Shown here in pieces: positions 17,915 through 28,300 of a DNA stretch of 64,000 nucleotides. The first letter of the stretch is position 1. Every line of letters starts with the position of its first letter. The stretch spans positions 186,001 through 250,000 of the forward strand of contig CAWGNT010000017.1 of NCBI GenBank assembly GCA_963824085.1, in the 5' to 3' direction. This DNA comes from JARRNE01 sp963824085 (GTDB lineage Bacteria; Pseudomonadota; Gammaproteobacteria; Chromatiales; Chromatiaceae). The position numbers and the translations under genes were made by a program. The notes beneath the pieces are model-generated. The model was not told the origin of the DNA. It did no database searches and saw only the letters and a list, made by a program, of their open reading frames with translations.

Positions 17915-19900
17915 TCAACTCCTCGCCACCGCGATGCCCGCCGGCATCTTAGCGGCCTTGCGGGCGGTTCGGTAGCGCCGGTCAGTGAGGGCGAGGAGTC
18001 CGCCCAGCGCCATCAGGACGCCGCCCAGCCAGATCCACCGCACATAGGGCTTGTAGTAGATGCGCACCGCCCAGTCGCCCGTGTCGCCGACCGGCTCCCC
18101 GAGGGAGACGTAAAGGTCGCGGCGAAGACCGGCATCGATCGCGGCCTCCGTCATCGGCTGGCGCGACGCAACGTAGACCCGTTTCTCGGGCTGTAGCACC
18201 GTGATCTGCTTGTCTCCCTGGAAGACCAGGAAGCGACCTCGCTGTGCTTGGTAGTTCGGACCGGGCACCGTGGTGACACCATCGAACTGGAAGCGGTAGC
18301 CCGCGGCCTCCTGAACGCCGCCGGGGGACATGCGCACGTCCTTCTCAACGCCGAAGTTGGAGACCATGGTGATACCGATGATGAACACGGCAACACCGAG
18401 ATGGGCCACGAGCATCGCGTAGTAGCTCCGTCCCCCGCCGCGCAGGTCCGCGAGCCAGGCCGCAGGCCCTCGCTTATTCTTGAGGTGATCCCGCAACCCG
18501 GTGAGATGCGAGAACAGGAGCCAACCGGCAAGCCCGATGCCCAGCGGAACGTACCAATGCCCACCCGAGAACACCGGAAGGGCCGCCACGACCAGGAGCA
18601 CAGCCGCCAGGGCAAAGGCGACCCAAAGCTCGCGAATAAGACGTTCGGGCTCATCGTGCTTCCAGCGTGAGAGCTGCCCGACGCCCATAAAGAATGCAAG
18701 AAAGGGCATCAGTCCCAGAAACATGGTGTTGAACCAGGGAAAGCCGACCGAGATCTTGCCCCAATCATTGAACTCGTAGATGAGCGGCGCCAGGGTGCCG
18801 AGCAGAACCAGCGCGGCGAACAGCGTGAGCAGCAGGTTGTTGGCGAGCAGAAAGCTCTCGCGGGAGAGCAGGTCGAAGCCGCCACCGCTTGAAACCTGGG
18901 GCGCTCGCCAGGCGTACAGGACGAGAGAGCCGACGATGACTATGCACAGGAAGACGAGTATGAAAGTTCCTCGCGTCGGATCGGTCGCGAAGGCGTGCAC
19001 CGAGGTGAGCACGCCCGAGCGGACCAGAAAGGTACCCAGGAGGCTCAGCGAGAAGGCAAAGAGCGCCAGGAGCACAGTCCAGCTCTTAAAGGCCGCCCGT
19101 TTCTCCGTGACTGCCAGGGAATGGATCAGGGCCGTCCCGACGAGCCAAGGCATGAAGGACGCGTTCTCCACCGGATCCCAGAACCACCAGCCGCCCCAGC
19201 CGAGCTCGTAGTAGGCCCACCAGCTGCCAAGCGCGATTCCGATGGTAAGGAAGATCCAGGCAACCGTCGTCCAGGGGCGCGACCAGCGCGCCCAGGCGGC
19301 ATCCAACTTGCCGCCAATCAAGGCGGAGATGGCGAAGGAGAAGGCGACGGAGAAGCCGACGTAGCCCATATAGAGCATAGGCGGGTGGATGGCGAGCCCT
19401 GGGTCTTGAAGCAGGGGGTTGAGGTCACGTCCCTCTGGCGGCACCGGAAACATGCGGTCGAACGGGTTCGAAGTCAGCAGCATGAAGAGAAGGAACCCGA
19501 TGCCGATCATCCCCATGACGGAGAGCACCCGTGACACCATCTGGTGCGGGAGGTTGTGACTGAAAGTCGCGACTGCGGCTCCCCACGCGCTGAGCAGCGT
19601 GACCCAGAGCAAGAGCGAGCCCTCGTGGGCACCCCACAGGGCTGAGACCTTATACACCGGTGGCAAAAGGGTGTTGGAGTTTGCCGCGACATAGGCCACC
19701 GAGAAGTCATCGGTGAGAAAGGCCTGCAGCAGACAGCCGAAGGCAATGATGAGGAAGGTGAATTGCCCATAGGCCAAGGGTCGCGACATGGCCATCCAGG
19801 AGTGGTTACGGGTGAACGATCCGGCCAGCGGAAACGTGGCCTGGACAATGGCCAGGCTCAGGGCCAGTATCAGGGCGAAGTGTCCGATTTCGGGTATCAT
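17915..19900 (-). CDS. ccmF: Cytochrome c haem lyase subunit CcmF
   Basis: 661 residues, the usual length, with about 14-15 transmembrane helices. The WWD haem-handling motif (GGWWFWDPVENASFMPW) is complete. CcmF takes haem from holo-CcmE and, with CcmH and CcmI, ligates it to apocytochrome c. Its ATG overlaps the end of ccmE. Confidence 0.95.
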   Translation of the reverse strand: MIPEIGHFALILALSLAIVQATFPLAGSFTRNHSWMAMSRPLAYGQFTFLIIAFGCLLQAFLTDDFSVAYVAANSNTLLPPVYKVSALWGAHEGSLLLWVTLLSAWGAAVATFSHNLPHQMVSRVLSVMGMIGIGFLLFMLLTSNPFDRMFPVPPEGRDLNPLLQDPGLAIHPPMLYMGYVGFSVAFSFAISALIGGKLDAAWARWSRPWTTVAWIFLTIGIALGSWWAYYELGWGGWWFWDPVENASFMPWLVGTALIHSLAVTEKRAAFKSWTVLLALFAFSLSLLGTFLVRSGVLTSVHAFATDPTRGTFILVFLCIVIVGSLVLYAWRAPQVSSGGGFDLLSRESFLLANNLLLTLFAALVLLGTLAPLIYEFNDWGKISVGFPWFNTMFLGLMPFLAFFMGVGQLSRWKHDEPERLIRELWVAFALAAVLLVVAALPVFSGGHWYVPLGIGLAGWLLFSHLTGLRDHLKNKRGPAAWLADLRGGGRSYYAMLVAHLGVAVFIIGITMVSNFGVEKDVRMSPGGVQEAAGYRFQFDGVTTVPGPNYQAQRGRFLVFQGDKQITVLQPEKRVYVASRQPMTEAAIDAGLRRDLYVSLGEPVGDTGDWAVRIYYKPYVRWIWLGGVLMALGGLLALTDRRYRTARKAAKMPAGIAVARS

Positions 19901-20352
19901 TTGCCCTCCGCCATCTTGGTGACGCCCTTCGCATGGGCGGTCTTCAGGGTGCTCGCCACCTCCGGCGGCATGTAGGATTCATCATGCTTCGCCAGGACTT
20001 CGTCGGCGTAGAACACGCCGTCCTGCCCCAGCCGGCCCTTGGTCACCACGCCTTGGCCCTCCCCGAACAGGTCGGGCAGTATCCCCGTGTAGCTCACCTT
20101 CATGCTCTTCGCCATGTCAGTCACGGTGAAGATTACAGTGAGCCCATCGGCCTGCCGGGCGAGGCTGCCCTTCTCCACCAGGCCGCCAAGGCGGAAGACC
20201 CGATCCTTCGGCGCCTCGTTGGCAATCACTTGGGAGGGACTGAAGAAATAGGCGATGTTGCTCCGCAGGGCGCTGATGGCCAAGCTGGCGGCGACGCCAA
20301 CGCCGACGATGCCGAGGGCGACGAAGATCAATCGTTTATGTCTGGCTTTCAT
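19897..20352 (-). CDS. ccmE: Haem chaperone CcmE
   Basis: 151 residues with an N-terminal membrane anchor (LIFVALGIVGVGVAASLAI) and a periplasmic OB-fold. The haem-binding histidine is in the HDESYMPPE motif near residue 126; the HxxxY pattern is intact. It carries haem from CcmABCD to CcmF. It overlaps both ccmD and ccmF by four bases. Confidence 0.95.
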   Translation of the reverse strand: MKARHKRLIFVALGIVGVGVAASLAISALRSNIAYFFSPSQVIANEAPKDRVFRLGGLVEKGSLARQADGLTVIFTVTDMAKSMKVSYTGILPDLFGEGQGVVTKGRLGQDGVFYADEVLAKHDESYMPPEVASTLKTAHAKGVTKMAEGK

Positions 20353-20528
20353 GAATTACCTCTTCCGCCGGCGCGCATCCGCAATAGTCGACCCAGGCGC
20401 GCCAAAATGGTTCGGCTTTGCCGCCGCAGTTGAATGATTTCGATCACCAGCAGGCCGATTGTCACACCGTAGGAGCTCCATACGAAAAACGCATAGCCAC
20501 CCTGGGAGAAGAAATCACTCAAGCTCAT
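20349..20528 (-). CDS. ccmD: Haem exporter accessory protein CcmD
   Basis: 59-residue single-helix protein, MSLSDFFSQGGYAFFVWSSY followed by a hydrophobic segment and an Arg-rich tail, as expected for CcmD, which stabilises holo-CcmE release from CcmABC. The start ATG (complement of 20526-20528) overlaps the ccmC end. Confidence 0.88.
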   Translation of the reverse strand: MSLSDFFSQGGYAFFVWSSYGVTIGLLVIEIIQLRRQSRTILARLGRLLRMRAGGRGNS

Positions 20529-21277
20529 GGCTGATCCTCCAGCAAGGTGCGGACCCAGGCGGTTTCCGCCTCCCGGTTTAGGATGATTCCCCGCAGCCGC
20601 ATGAAGATGGCGGCGAAGGAGTAGCTCCAGAAGCCGAAGGTCATCAGCAGCATGGCGGCGAGGATGTTCGGGTCGATCTTCGACGGCGCCGAGCGTTGAT
20701 GCAGTGCCGCGCACTGATTGGGGTCCGGACAGTTAATCGACCAAAAGATGACCGGAACCATCACCAGTCCCACGATCGCGAGGAGCGCAGACGCGCGGTC
20801 CGCGCGGCGTGCGTCGTCGATCGCGGAATGCAGCGCGATGTAACCGACGTACAGGAAGAACAGGATCAGCTCGGAGGTCAGCCTCGGGTCCCAATCCCAG
20901 TAGGTCCCCCAGCTCGGGCGCCCCCAGAAGGCGCCGGTCCAGAGGGCGATGAAGGTGAAGATCGCGCCGGTCGGGGCCGCCGCCTTGGCCATCATGAAGC
21001 TCAACCTTGTATTGAACACCAGGCCGATGGCCGAATAGGCGGCGAGAACTAGATAGATCCACATGGACATCCAGGCTGCGGGGACGTGCACGAAGATGAT
21101 CCGGTAATACTGTTTCTGCGGGTTGGTGCCTCCGAGCTGGTCGGGCGTGTGGAAGAAGCCCCAGTAGAGCCCCGCGATCGTCAGGACTGCGGCGACTGCT
21201 GCAAACCAGGGGATCATCATGCCGGCGAGTGGGTAGAAGGTCGCTGGAGAGGAGTATCTGAACCAGTGGAGCTTCAT
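20525..21277 (-). CDS. ccmC: Haem transporter subunit CcmC
   Basis: 250 residues, six transmembrane helices and the WWD-type periplasmic motif (WGTYWDWDPRLTSELIL) with flanking histidines. It attaches haem to CcmE. Length and order (ccmB-ccmC-ccmD) are canonical. Confidence 0.95.
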   Translation of the reverse strand: MKLHWFRYSSPATFYPLAGMMIPWFAAVAAVLTIAGLYWGFFHTPDQLGGTNPQKQYYRIIFVHVPAAWMSMWIYLVLAAYSAIGLVFNTRLSFMMAKAAAPTGAIFTFIALWTGAFWGRPSWGTYWDWDPRLTSELILFFLYVGYIALHSAIDDARRADRASALLAIVGLVMVPVIFWSINCPDPNQCAALHQRSAPSKIDPNILAAMLLMTFGFWSYSFAAIFMRLRGIILNREAETAWVRTLLEDQP

Positions 21278-21298
21278 GGGTCGGACGATATTTCGTGA

Positions 21299-21970
21299 CT
21301 ATTCCGTCGATATGCGCAGCGCCGCCGCCGCCGCCAGCGGAGAGAAGATCAAGGCGAGCAGCAGGAAGGCCCCAAGCAGGGAAAAGTAGGGTTGGGTCTC
21401 CACCAGGCTGTCCGCACTCACCGTCACCGCCCCGGCACCGTAGACGAGCACTGGGATGTAGAGGGGCAGGATCAAGAGCGACAACAGGATACCGCCACCG
21501 CGTAGGCCCAGGGTCAAGGCGGCTCCGATGGACCCGATCAGGCTAAGGACGGGGGTTCCGACGAGCAGCGAGAGAATCATGGCCATCAAGGATGGCTCCG
21601 CCATATGGTACTGGAGTCCGATCAGGGGGGCGATGGCGACGAGTGGCAGTCCCGTCAGCAGCCAGTGCGCAGAGACCTTGGCCAGGACGAGCAGGGCGAG
21701 GGGCTGGGCGGTCATCAACATCTGCTCCAGCGTGCCGTCCTCGTAATCCGCCGCGAAGAGCCGTTCCAAAGCTAGCATCGATGCTAGCAAGGCCGCTACC
21801 CAGACGACTCCGGGACCCAGCATGCGCAGGGTATCTTTCTCCGTGCCGACCCCGAGCGGAAACAGGCTCACAACGATCACGAAGAAGAACAAGGTGGTCA
21901 GGACGTCCGTGCGGCGCCGCATGGCCAAGGTGATGTCCCGTCCGAGTATGCATACGAAGGTCCGCCACAT
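21299..21970 (-). CDS. ccmB: Haem exporter permease CcmB
   Basis: 223 residues from the ATG (complement of 21968-21970), giving the usual length of about 220. Longer upstream frames overlap ccmA and lack similarity. Six transmembrane helices; the block FAADYEDGTLEQMLMTAQPL is the family signature. It pairs with the ATPase CcmA. Confidence 0.92.
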   Translation of the reverse strand: MWRTFVCILGRDITLAMRRRTDVLTTLFFFVIVVSLFPLGVGTEKDTLRMLGPGVVWVAALLASMLALERLFAADYEDGTLEQMLMTAQPLALLVLAKVSAHWLLTGLPLVAIAPLIGLQYHMAEPSLMAMILSLLVGTPVLSLIGSIGAALTLGLRGGGILLSLLILPLYIPVLVYGAGAVTVSADSLVETQPYFSLLGAFLLLALIFSPLAAAAALRISTE

Positions 21971-21978
21971 GTCGCCGC

Positions 21979-22596
21979 TCACTCCCCCAGGTGCAGGCGC
22001 CGTATCTGCCCGGAGGTGAGCGGCACTTCCTGATGCGTCGTCAGCACCACCATACCCTCGTCGGCGATGTGCTGGGCGATCAAGATTTGCAAGAGGTCGA
22101 CTGCGTCGACGTCGAGCGCGGTAAACGGCTCGTCGAGGATCCACAGAGTGGCTCGACTTACCAACAGCCGGGCCAGCGCCACGCGCTTCTTCTGACCTTG
22201 CGACAAGACCTTCGTCGGCAGGTCCTCGAAACCGGCCAATCCCATGTGTTCCAGGGCGCTCCACAGGCGATCTTCGTCGGCATTATCCCCATCCAGAGTG
22301 GCGGCAATCCGCAGGTTCTCGACCCCGCTCAGGTCACTCTTGATCCCGTTTAGATGCCCGAAATACAGGATCGCCTCATGGTAGTCATCGCCCAGCTTGC
22401 GGATACTCTCGCCACCCCACCGGATCTCGCCTTTCTCTGGCGCAAGCAGTCCGCACAGGGCGCGCAGGAGGGTCGTTTTTCCGCTGCCGTTTCGACCTCG
22501 CACGTGCAAAAGCGTTCCCGCATCCAGGTCGAAGCTCAGCCCCGAGAAAAGTCGGCGATCTCCGCGCCTGCACTCCAGATCGACAACCTCGAGCAT
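21979..22596 (-). CDS. ccmA: Haem exporter ATP-binding protein CcmA
   Basis: 205-residue ABC ATPase. Walker A is GRNGSGKTTLLRALCG, the signature is LSQGQKKRVALARLL and Walker B is LWILDEPFTALD. ATP hydrolysis drives release of holo-CcmE from CcmC. It is the first gene of the nine-gene operon ccmABCDEFGHI read on the minus strand. Confidence 0.95.
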   Translation of the reverse strand: MLEVVDLECRRGDRRLFSGLSFDLDAGTLLHVRGRNGSGKTTLLRALCGLLAPEKGEIRWGGESIRKLGDDYHEAILYFGHLNGIKSDLSGVENLRIAATLDGDNADEDRLWSALEHMGLAGFEDLPTKVLSQGQKKRVALARLLVSRATLWILDEPFTALDVDAVDLLQILIAQHIADEGMVVLTTHQEVPLTSGQIRRLHLGE

Positions 22597-22877
22597 GAGC
22601 CGGCAATAATCTCAGTGGTGTTTCGGGGTCGTTGGTCGCCCCTCGCTGTCCTTCCGCGCCCGAAGCTCTTCGGCTCCGTAGTCCGGCCGTGGGAACCGGA
22701 ACGCGAAACAGTAACGCCTGAATCGAAATTGCACAACTACCGTTTTGTTACGGAGCTCACCAAGCAGACGGATCTGTGGAGTGCTGGAGCCGCCACCGGT
22801 ACTCTTGGCCAGCGGTCAAAGACACGTAAGGGGACCAACGAAGACCGCGAGTCGGTGCAGTACGGCACCCCGTGTCG

Positions 22878-23318
22878 TTAGAGACTGTCAGCTTTCGCCT
22901 CGGTGAGCGCGCTTGGTGGGTCGTTCGAAACCGGGAAGACGAGTGATCGCTGAGATGGCCGTGTCCAGACAAACCAGAGTACGGCTGCCACTGTCGCAGC
23001 CATAAGGGCTTCCAGGCCCCAGGGAATCTCCCGCGTCACGATCACGAGGCTCACGGAGGGCACCATCATCACGGTGGAGGCATATTTGCCCACGGGTGGA
23101 ATCACCTGCTCCGCCTCCCAGTCCCTGAGGTAGCGGCCGAACCGGGGATGCTCCAGGAGCCACCGGTGCAGCCGGGCGGAGCCCTTCGAGAAGAAGAAGG
23201 CTGCCAGCAGCACGAAGGGTGTCGTCGGGAGCAAGGGCATTACGATGCCCACGATACCCAGGAGCAGCGCGATTACGCCGCAGGCGATCATCAACCAACG
23301 CCAAGTCCGTCGAAGCAT
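22878..23318 (-). CDS. DUF454 (YbaN-like) inner-membrane protein
   Basis: 146 residues from the ATG at 23318; an alternative ATG six codons upstream (23336) is equally possible, and neither has a clear ribosome-binding site. The family core GIVMPLLPTTPFVLLAAFFFSKGS and the following HRWLLEHPRFGRYLRDWE are diagnostic of YbaN/DUF454. Three to four helices. It lies upstream of ccmA on the same strand and is divergent from tamA. Function unknown. Confidence 0.8.
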   Translation of the reverse strand: MLRRTWRWLMIACGVIALLLGIVGIVMPLLPTTPFVLLAAFFFSKGSARLHRWLLEHPRFGRYLRDWEAEQVIPPVGKYASTVMMVPSVSLVIVTREIPWGLEALMAATVAAVLWFVWTRPSQRSLVFPVSNDPPSALTEAKADSL

Positions 23319-23492
23319 ATTGCGGTTCCGGGTCATTATTGCGCGGGCCAAGTTCAAACGCAGATCCCTCGGTACCCGACGGGCCTTCATCGGACCATGG
23401 GACACTCCGGGGTGCCAATGGTTTCGCGCGAGACGTTGGATCGTCCGCTTCGTGTGCTTGACAACACCCGTTTCCCGGCTAGTCTGCGCCGA

Positions 23493-25358
23493 ATGTCCAC
23501 CTTCAGGCTGTCTCTCGGTTTGGGCCGGGCCGGTGCGTTGGTCTTGGCCGGGGTCGCGCTCGCATTGGCGGGTGGGCTCGGGTATGCGGCCGATCCCCAG
23601 CCGTACAGCGTGGAGATCACCAGGACCGGCGATGACGACCTCGACAAGGCCATCAACGACTCCTCGCTGCTGCTTAGCCTGCGCGAGAAGGCCCCGGTGG
23701 GCCCCTTCGCCCTGGTGGGGCGCGCCCGCGACGACAAAGGTCGTTTCCTGACCGTTCTCCAGGGCCTCGGATTTTACAAAGGTCAGGTCGAGGTCCGGAT
23801 CGGCGGCCGCCCATTGGACGACCCCAACCTGCCCGACTACCTCGGTAGTTTGCCGGCAAAGCCACCGGTGCCCGTCAAGGTCTCGATCCAGCCAGGGCCG
23901 CTGTTCCATCTGGGGAAGGTCGCTGTCGAGGGCTCGCTCCCCCCGGAGGCGAGAGAGAGGCTCGACCTGCCACCCGGCGCGCCCGCCGTCGCGTCCAATG
24001 TGCTCGCCGCCCGTGAGCGGCTTCTGAACGCCCTGCGCGACCGGGGTTATGCCTTGGCAACTGTGAGCGAGCCCATCGCGATCCTAGAGCCGAGCGCCGA
24101 TGCGCTCGATATCAGCTTCAAGGTCGATACGGGTCCGCGCGTCGACGTCGGTGATATCAGCTTCAAGGGGCTTCAGCGCATGAACGAGTCCTTGCTGCGG
24201 GAACGGTTGCTCATTCATCCGGGAGAGCGCTACGACCCCAGGGCTATCGAAAAGGCTCGGCAGAACCTTGCGTCCCTCGGGGTCTTCTCCTCGGTCGTCG
24301 TGGTGACTGAAAAGAAGCTGGACGCGCAAGGCCGGCTGCCCGTCGAGTTTGTCGTGAGCGAGCGCAAGCGCCACGCGGTCAGCTTCAGCGCGGCCTATGC
24401 GACCGACCTGGGGGCGAGCTTCAGCACCAGCTGGCAGAACCGCAACCTTCTCGGCAATGCGGAAAAGCTCAAGCTGTCAATGGGCTTCAGCGCCGGCGGA
24501 ACCGCCCAGACAAACCCTGGCTATTGGGGCAGCGCCCAGTTCATCAAGCCGGATTTCCTGCAACGCGACCAGACGCTGCAGGTGGATATCAGCCCCTTGA
24601 AGGAGAGTCTCGATGCTTACGACCGCACTGCCCTCACCGGCAGCATATCGGTCAATCGGAAATTCTCCGACCACTGGACGGGCAGTATCGGGGTCGCCGG
24701 CGAACGCGAGCGCGTGACGCAGCAGGATATAACCGAGCGCTACACACTTGTCGGTGCCCCCGTTTTTGCCAAGTACGACAACACGAATGACCTGTTTAAT
24801 CCGACCAGCGGTGTGCGCGCGACCCTGTCGGCCACCCCCACCCAATCCATCGGAAATCGAAAGGCGACCTTCGCGGTGCTCCAGGCATCCGGCGCGACCT
24901 ACGTCGACGCGGGGGCGCTGTTCGGCGCCAGCCCGGGCCGCACGGTGCTTGCCGTGCGCGGGCTCGTCGGCGACATCGAGGGGGCGAGCCAGCTCGAGGT
25001 GCCCGCCGATAAGCGCTTCTACGCGGGCGGCAGTGCCACGGTGCGCGGCTACAAGTACCAGTCGGTCGGCCCGGTCTTCCCCGACAATAAACCGCAGGGC
25101 GGTACGGCCGTGGTCGCCGGTACCATCGAGCTGCGCCAGCGCATCCTCACGGATTACGGTGCGGTAGCCTTTGTCGACGCGGGCCAGGTTGCCGCCAATG
25201 GTTGGTCCTTCGCCAGCCCTTGGGGTATCGGGGTCGGCGTCGGTGCCCGCTATTACACCTCGATCGGGCCAATCCGGCTGGATGTGGCCTTCCCTGTGAA
25301 CAAGCTCCCCGACAGCGGCTCGTTTCAAATCTATATCGGGATCGGGCAGGCCTTCTGA
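23493..25358 (+). CDS. tamA: Translocation and assembly module outer-membrane subunit TamA (Omp85 family)
   Basis: 621 residues with a signal peptide (hydrophobic core ALVLAGVALALAGG, cleavage near GYAA). Three POTRA domains (about 35-280) precede a 16-stranded Omp85 barrel with the conserved RFYAGGSATVRGY loop (VRGF-like) and the terminal IYIGIGQAF beta-signal ending in Phe. It inserts autotransporters or supports phospholipid transport together with TamB. The TGA overlaps the tamB ATG (TGATG). Confidence 0.92.
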   Translation: MSTFRLSLGLGRAGALVLAGVALALAGGLGYAADPQPYSVEITRTGDDDLDKAINDSSLLLSLREKAPVGPFALVGRARDDKGRFLTVLQGLGFYKGQVEVRIGGRPLDDPNLPDYLGSLPAKPPVPVKVSIQPGPLFHLGKVAVEGSLPPEARERLDLPPGAPAVASNVLAARERLLNALRDRGYALATVSEPIAILEPSADALDISFKVDTGPRVDVGDISFKGLQRMNESLLRERLLIHPGERYDPRAIEKARQNLASLGVFSSVVVVTEKKLDAQGRLPVEFVVSERKRHAVSFSAAYATDLGASFSTSWQNRNLLGNAEKLKLSMGFSAGGTAQTNPGYWGSAQFIKPDFLQRDQTLQVDISPLKESLDAYDRTALTGSISVNRKFSDHWTGSIGVAGERERVTQQDITERYTLVGAPVFAKYDNTNDLFNPTSGVRATLSATPTQSIGNRKATFAVLQASGATYVDAGALFGASPGRTVLAVRGLVGDIEGASQLEVPADKRFYAGGSATVRGYKYQSVGPVFPDNKPQGGTAVVAGTIELRQRILTDYGAVAFVDAGQVAANGWSFASPWGIGVGVGARYYTSIGPIRLDVAFPVNKLPDSGSFQIYIGIGQAF

Positions 25359-28300
25359 TGCGTCGATTTCTCAAGGGGCTGACCTGGACGCTGGGTGTCC
25401 TGCTGGGCGTGCTGGTCATCCTCGTCGCCGTTGCCCTGGTTGGGGCAAACACCCAGCCGGGACGCGATCTCATCGAGCGCATGGTCCCCAAGCTGACGGG
25501 AGGCGATGTCAGTCTCCAGGGGTTGGCCGGCCGCTTCCCCGGTGCGCTGCGAGCGGCACGGGTCGAGCTGCGGGACCCCGAAGGCACTTGGCTCGTCATC
25601 GACCGGTTCGCGCTGGACTGGGCGCCCTTGCGCCTGCTGATCGGCGAGGCACTCATCGACCGCCTTGCGGCGACCCAGATCGAGCTGAAGCGGCGCCCGA
25701 TCTCATCGTCCGAGTCCTCGTCCTTCAGCCTTCCGGTCGAGGTGACGCTGCAGTCTCTGGAAGTTGCAAGGTTCCGGGTTGCGCCGGCGGTGGCCGGTAC
25801 CGAGGCGGAGTTTTCGATCGACGGCCATGCCCGTATCGAGTCGCTGGAGAGAGGGAGCCTGGTACTCAACGTGCGCGGGCTCAAGCGGGCCGGCAGCTAC
25901 CAACTGGAAGGCAACCTCAATCCCAAGAGCTTGGAGGTGCGGCTCAAGGCCGCCGAGCCCCCCGATGGTCTGGTCGCGAGCATCGCCGGGTTGAGGGACG
26001 TCGGGGCCATTACCCTCGATGGCTCGCTCACAGGTCCCCGTTCGGCCGTGGCAACCCACTTGTCCTTGGACGCGGGTCCGCTTCAGGCGCATGCCGAGGG
26101 GAAGCTGGACCTGGTGCACCATGCGGCCGATCTCAGGGTCCGGGCATCGGCACCGGCCATGAGTCCGCGCCCCGAAGTGTCTTGGCAGTCGGTCTCCCTG
26201 GCGGCCAGCCTGAGCGGGCCCTTCGTGCGACCTGAGGCTCAGGGTACCCTGAGTATCACGGACTTAAGCGCGGGCGGGGCCGAGGTCCGCGCCATAGCCG
26301 CCGATATTCAGGGCGACGCGGGAAGGGTGAAGCTGCACGCATCGATCGATGGGCTCTATATTCCAGGCCAGCGTCCTGCCGTCTTGGCCGAGGCGCCCCT
26401 GGTGTTTCACGCGGACGCGCGGCTGGACCAGCACGAACGGCCCGTTACCTTCACGCTCACGCATCCCCTGATCACCGCACGGGGCAAGGCCCAGACGGCG
26501 GGGGAAATGCAGGCTGCGGTGTCCCTGAGCCTTCCAGACCTCGCGCCCCTAGCCGCTGTGGCCGGCGCCGACGTCCAGGGCCACTCGCAATGGGAGCTTC
26601 AGGCCGCCGAGCACGCAGACACGACGACACTCGATGCGAAAGGCACGGTGGGAATCACCGGCGGCACGCCGCCGCTAGCCGGCCTCCTGGGAGATTCCGC
26701 ACGCATCGCACTCTCCGCCGCCGTGCACGGGAAGGACGTGACCCACTCTCGCCTGCAGGTCGACGGCAAGACAATTCACCTGTCGGCCGAGGGAGGGCTG
26801 GTGGCTCAGGTGGCTAAGCTCAACTGGCGGCTGGCCCTGTCCGACCTGGCGGTCGTTGCGCCAGCTCTTTCCGGGACTCTTCAGGTGAAAGGCCAAGTGG
26901 ACGGGCAGACCGATGATTTTTCGGCGAAGGCCGACTTGAACGGTGAGCTGGCGACCCGGGGTATGCCGCCCGCGCTGATCACCGCACACGTGGAGGCCAA
27001 GGGTCTTCCCAACGCGCCCTCCGGAGAGATGACTGCCCAAGGTACCCTGGCCGGGTCTCCATTGGAGCTGGCGGTCCTTGCTCGCCGATCCGGCGCGGGA
27101 GCGACCCAGGTCGACATCAAGCGGGCCGACTGGAAGAGTGCCCATGGCAAAGGGCAGCTGGCGTTGGCTCCGGGTGCAGTCTTTCCGATCGGTACCATCG
27201 AGCTGCGCATGACTAGACTCCGGGACCTTGAGCCGCTGATCGGTCAGCCACTGACTGGGAGCTTCACGGCAAGCCTGCAGACCACGCAGCACGAAGGCGG
27301 CGAGACCCGTGCGCGATTGTCCGTGAACGCCCGCGCAGCTGGACTGAGCGGCACCGGCGCAGTGGACAAGCTCGTACTGACAGCGATCGTCCTCAATCCG
27401 ACCGGGAGTCCGGTGGTGGACGGATCGCTGGTGGTGGATGGCCTATCGGTCAAAGGCGTGGAGGGCTCCGGTCGGCTTGAAGTGAAGGGACCCGAGGGCG
27501 CCCTTGCGGTCCAGCTAACGGGGGATGCGCGAAATGTAGCCGGGGGTCCCGCTCGGCTGACCGCCGCAGCGGTGGTCGATGGCCCGGGGAAGAAGGTCGC
27601 CCTGTCGGCCCTGCAGGCGAGCTGGAAGGGCGAGACGCTGCGCCTGCTCTCCCCCGCGCGGGTCGCCTTTGCGAACGGCCTCAGCGTGGACGCTCTCCGC
27701 GTGGGCCTCCAGCGAGCCGTGCTGGAGGTTTCAGGAAGCATCTCCCCCACACTGGATCTCACCGCGGCCTTGCGCGATCTCTCCCCCAACGTTGCGGCCG
27801 CCTTCGTACCGGGCTTGAATGCCCAAGGCACATTGCGGGCGGACGCACGCCTGACCGGCAGCCTCGCCCGGCCCAAGGGCAGCGTACGACTGAAAGGAAG
27901 CGGCCTTCGTATTACGACCGGTCCGGCAAGGTCGCTGCCGGCTGCCAACCTCACCGCGACCGCAGACCTGTCAGGTGAGACGGCCCGCATCGACAGCCGT
28001 TTGACCGTGGGGTCCAAGACCAATCTCAGCTTGTCCGGAGAGGCGCCGATCACCGCCGCCGGGCGGCTGGACCTGCGTGCCAAGGGCTCACTGGACCTCG
28101 CGCTTGTGGATCCCATCCTCACTGCGACTGGCCGGAGCGTGCGCGGGCAGCTCCAGCTGAGCGCCGCGGCGACAGGTACGCGCAACAATCCCCGTTTGAG
28201 CGGGAAGGTCCAGCTCGCCAAGGGCGAGGTCCAGGATTATGCGCAGGGCGTGCGCCTCAAGGACGTCAACGCCCTGCTCCAGCTCGAGGGGGAAAGCCTC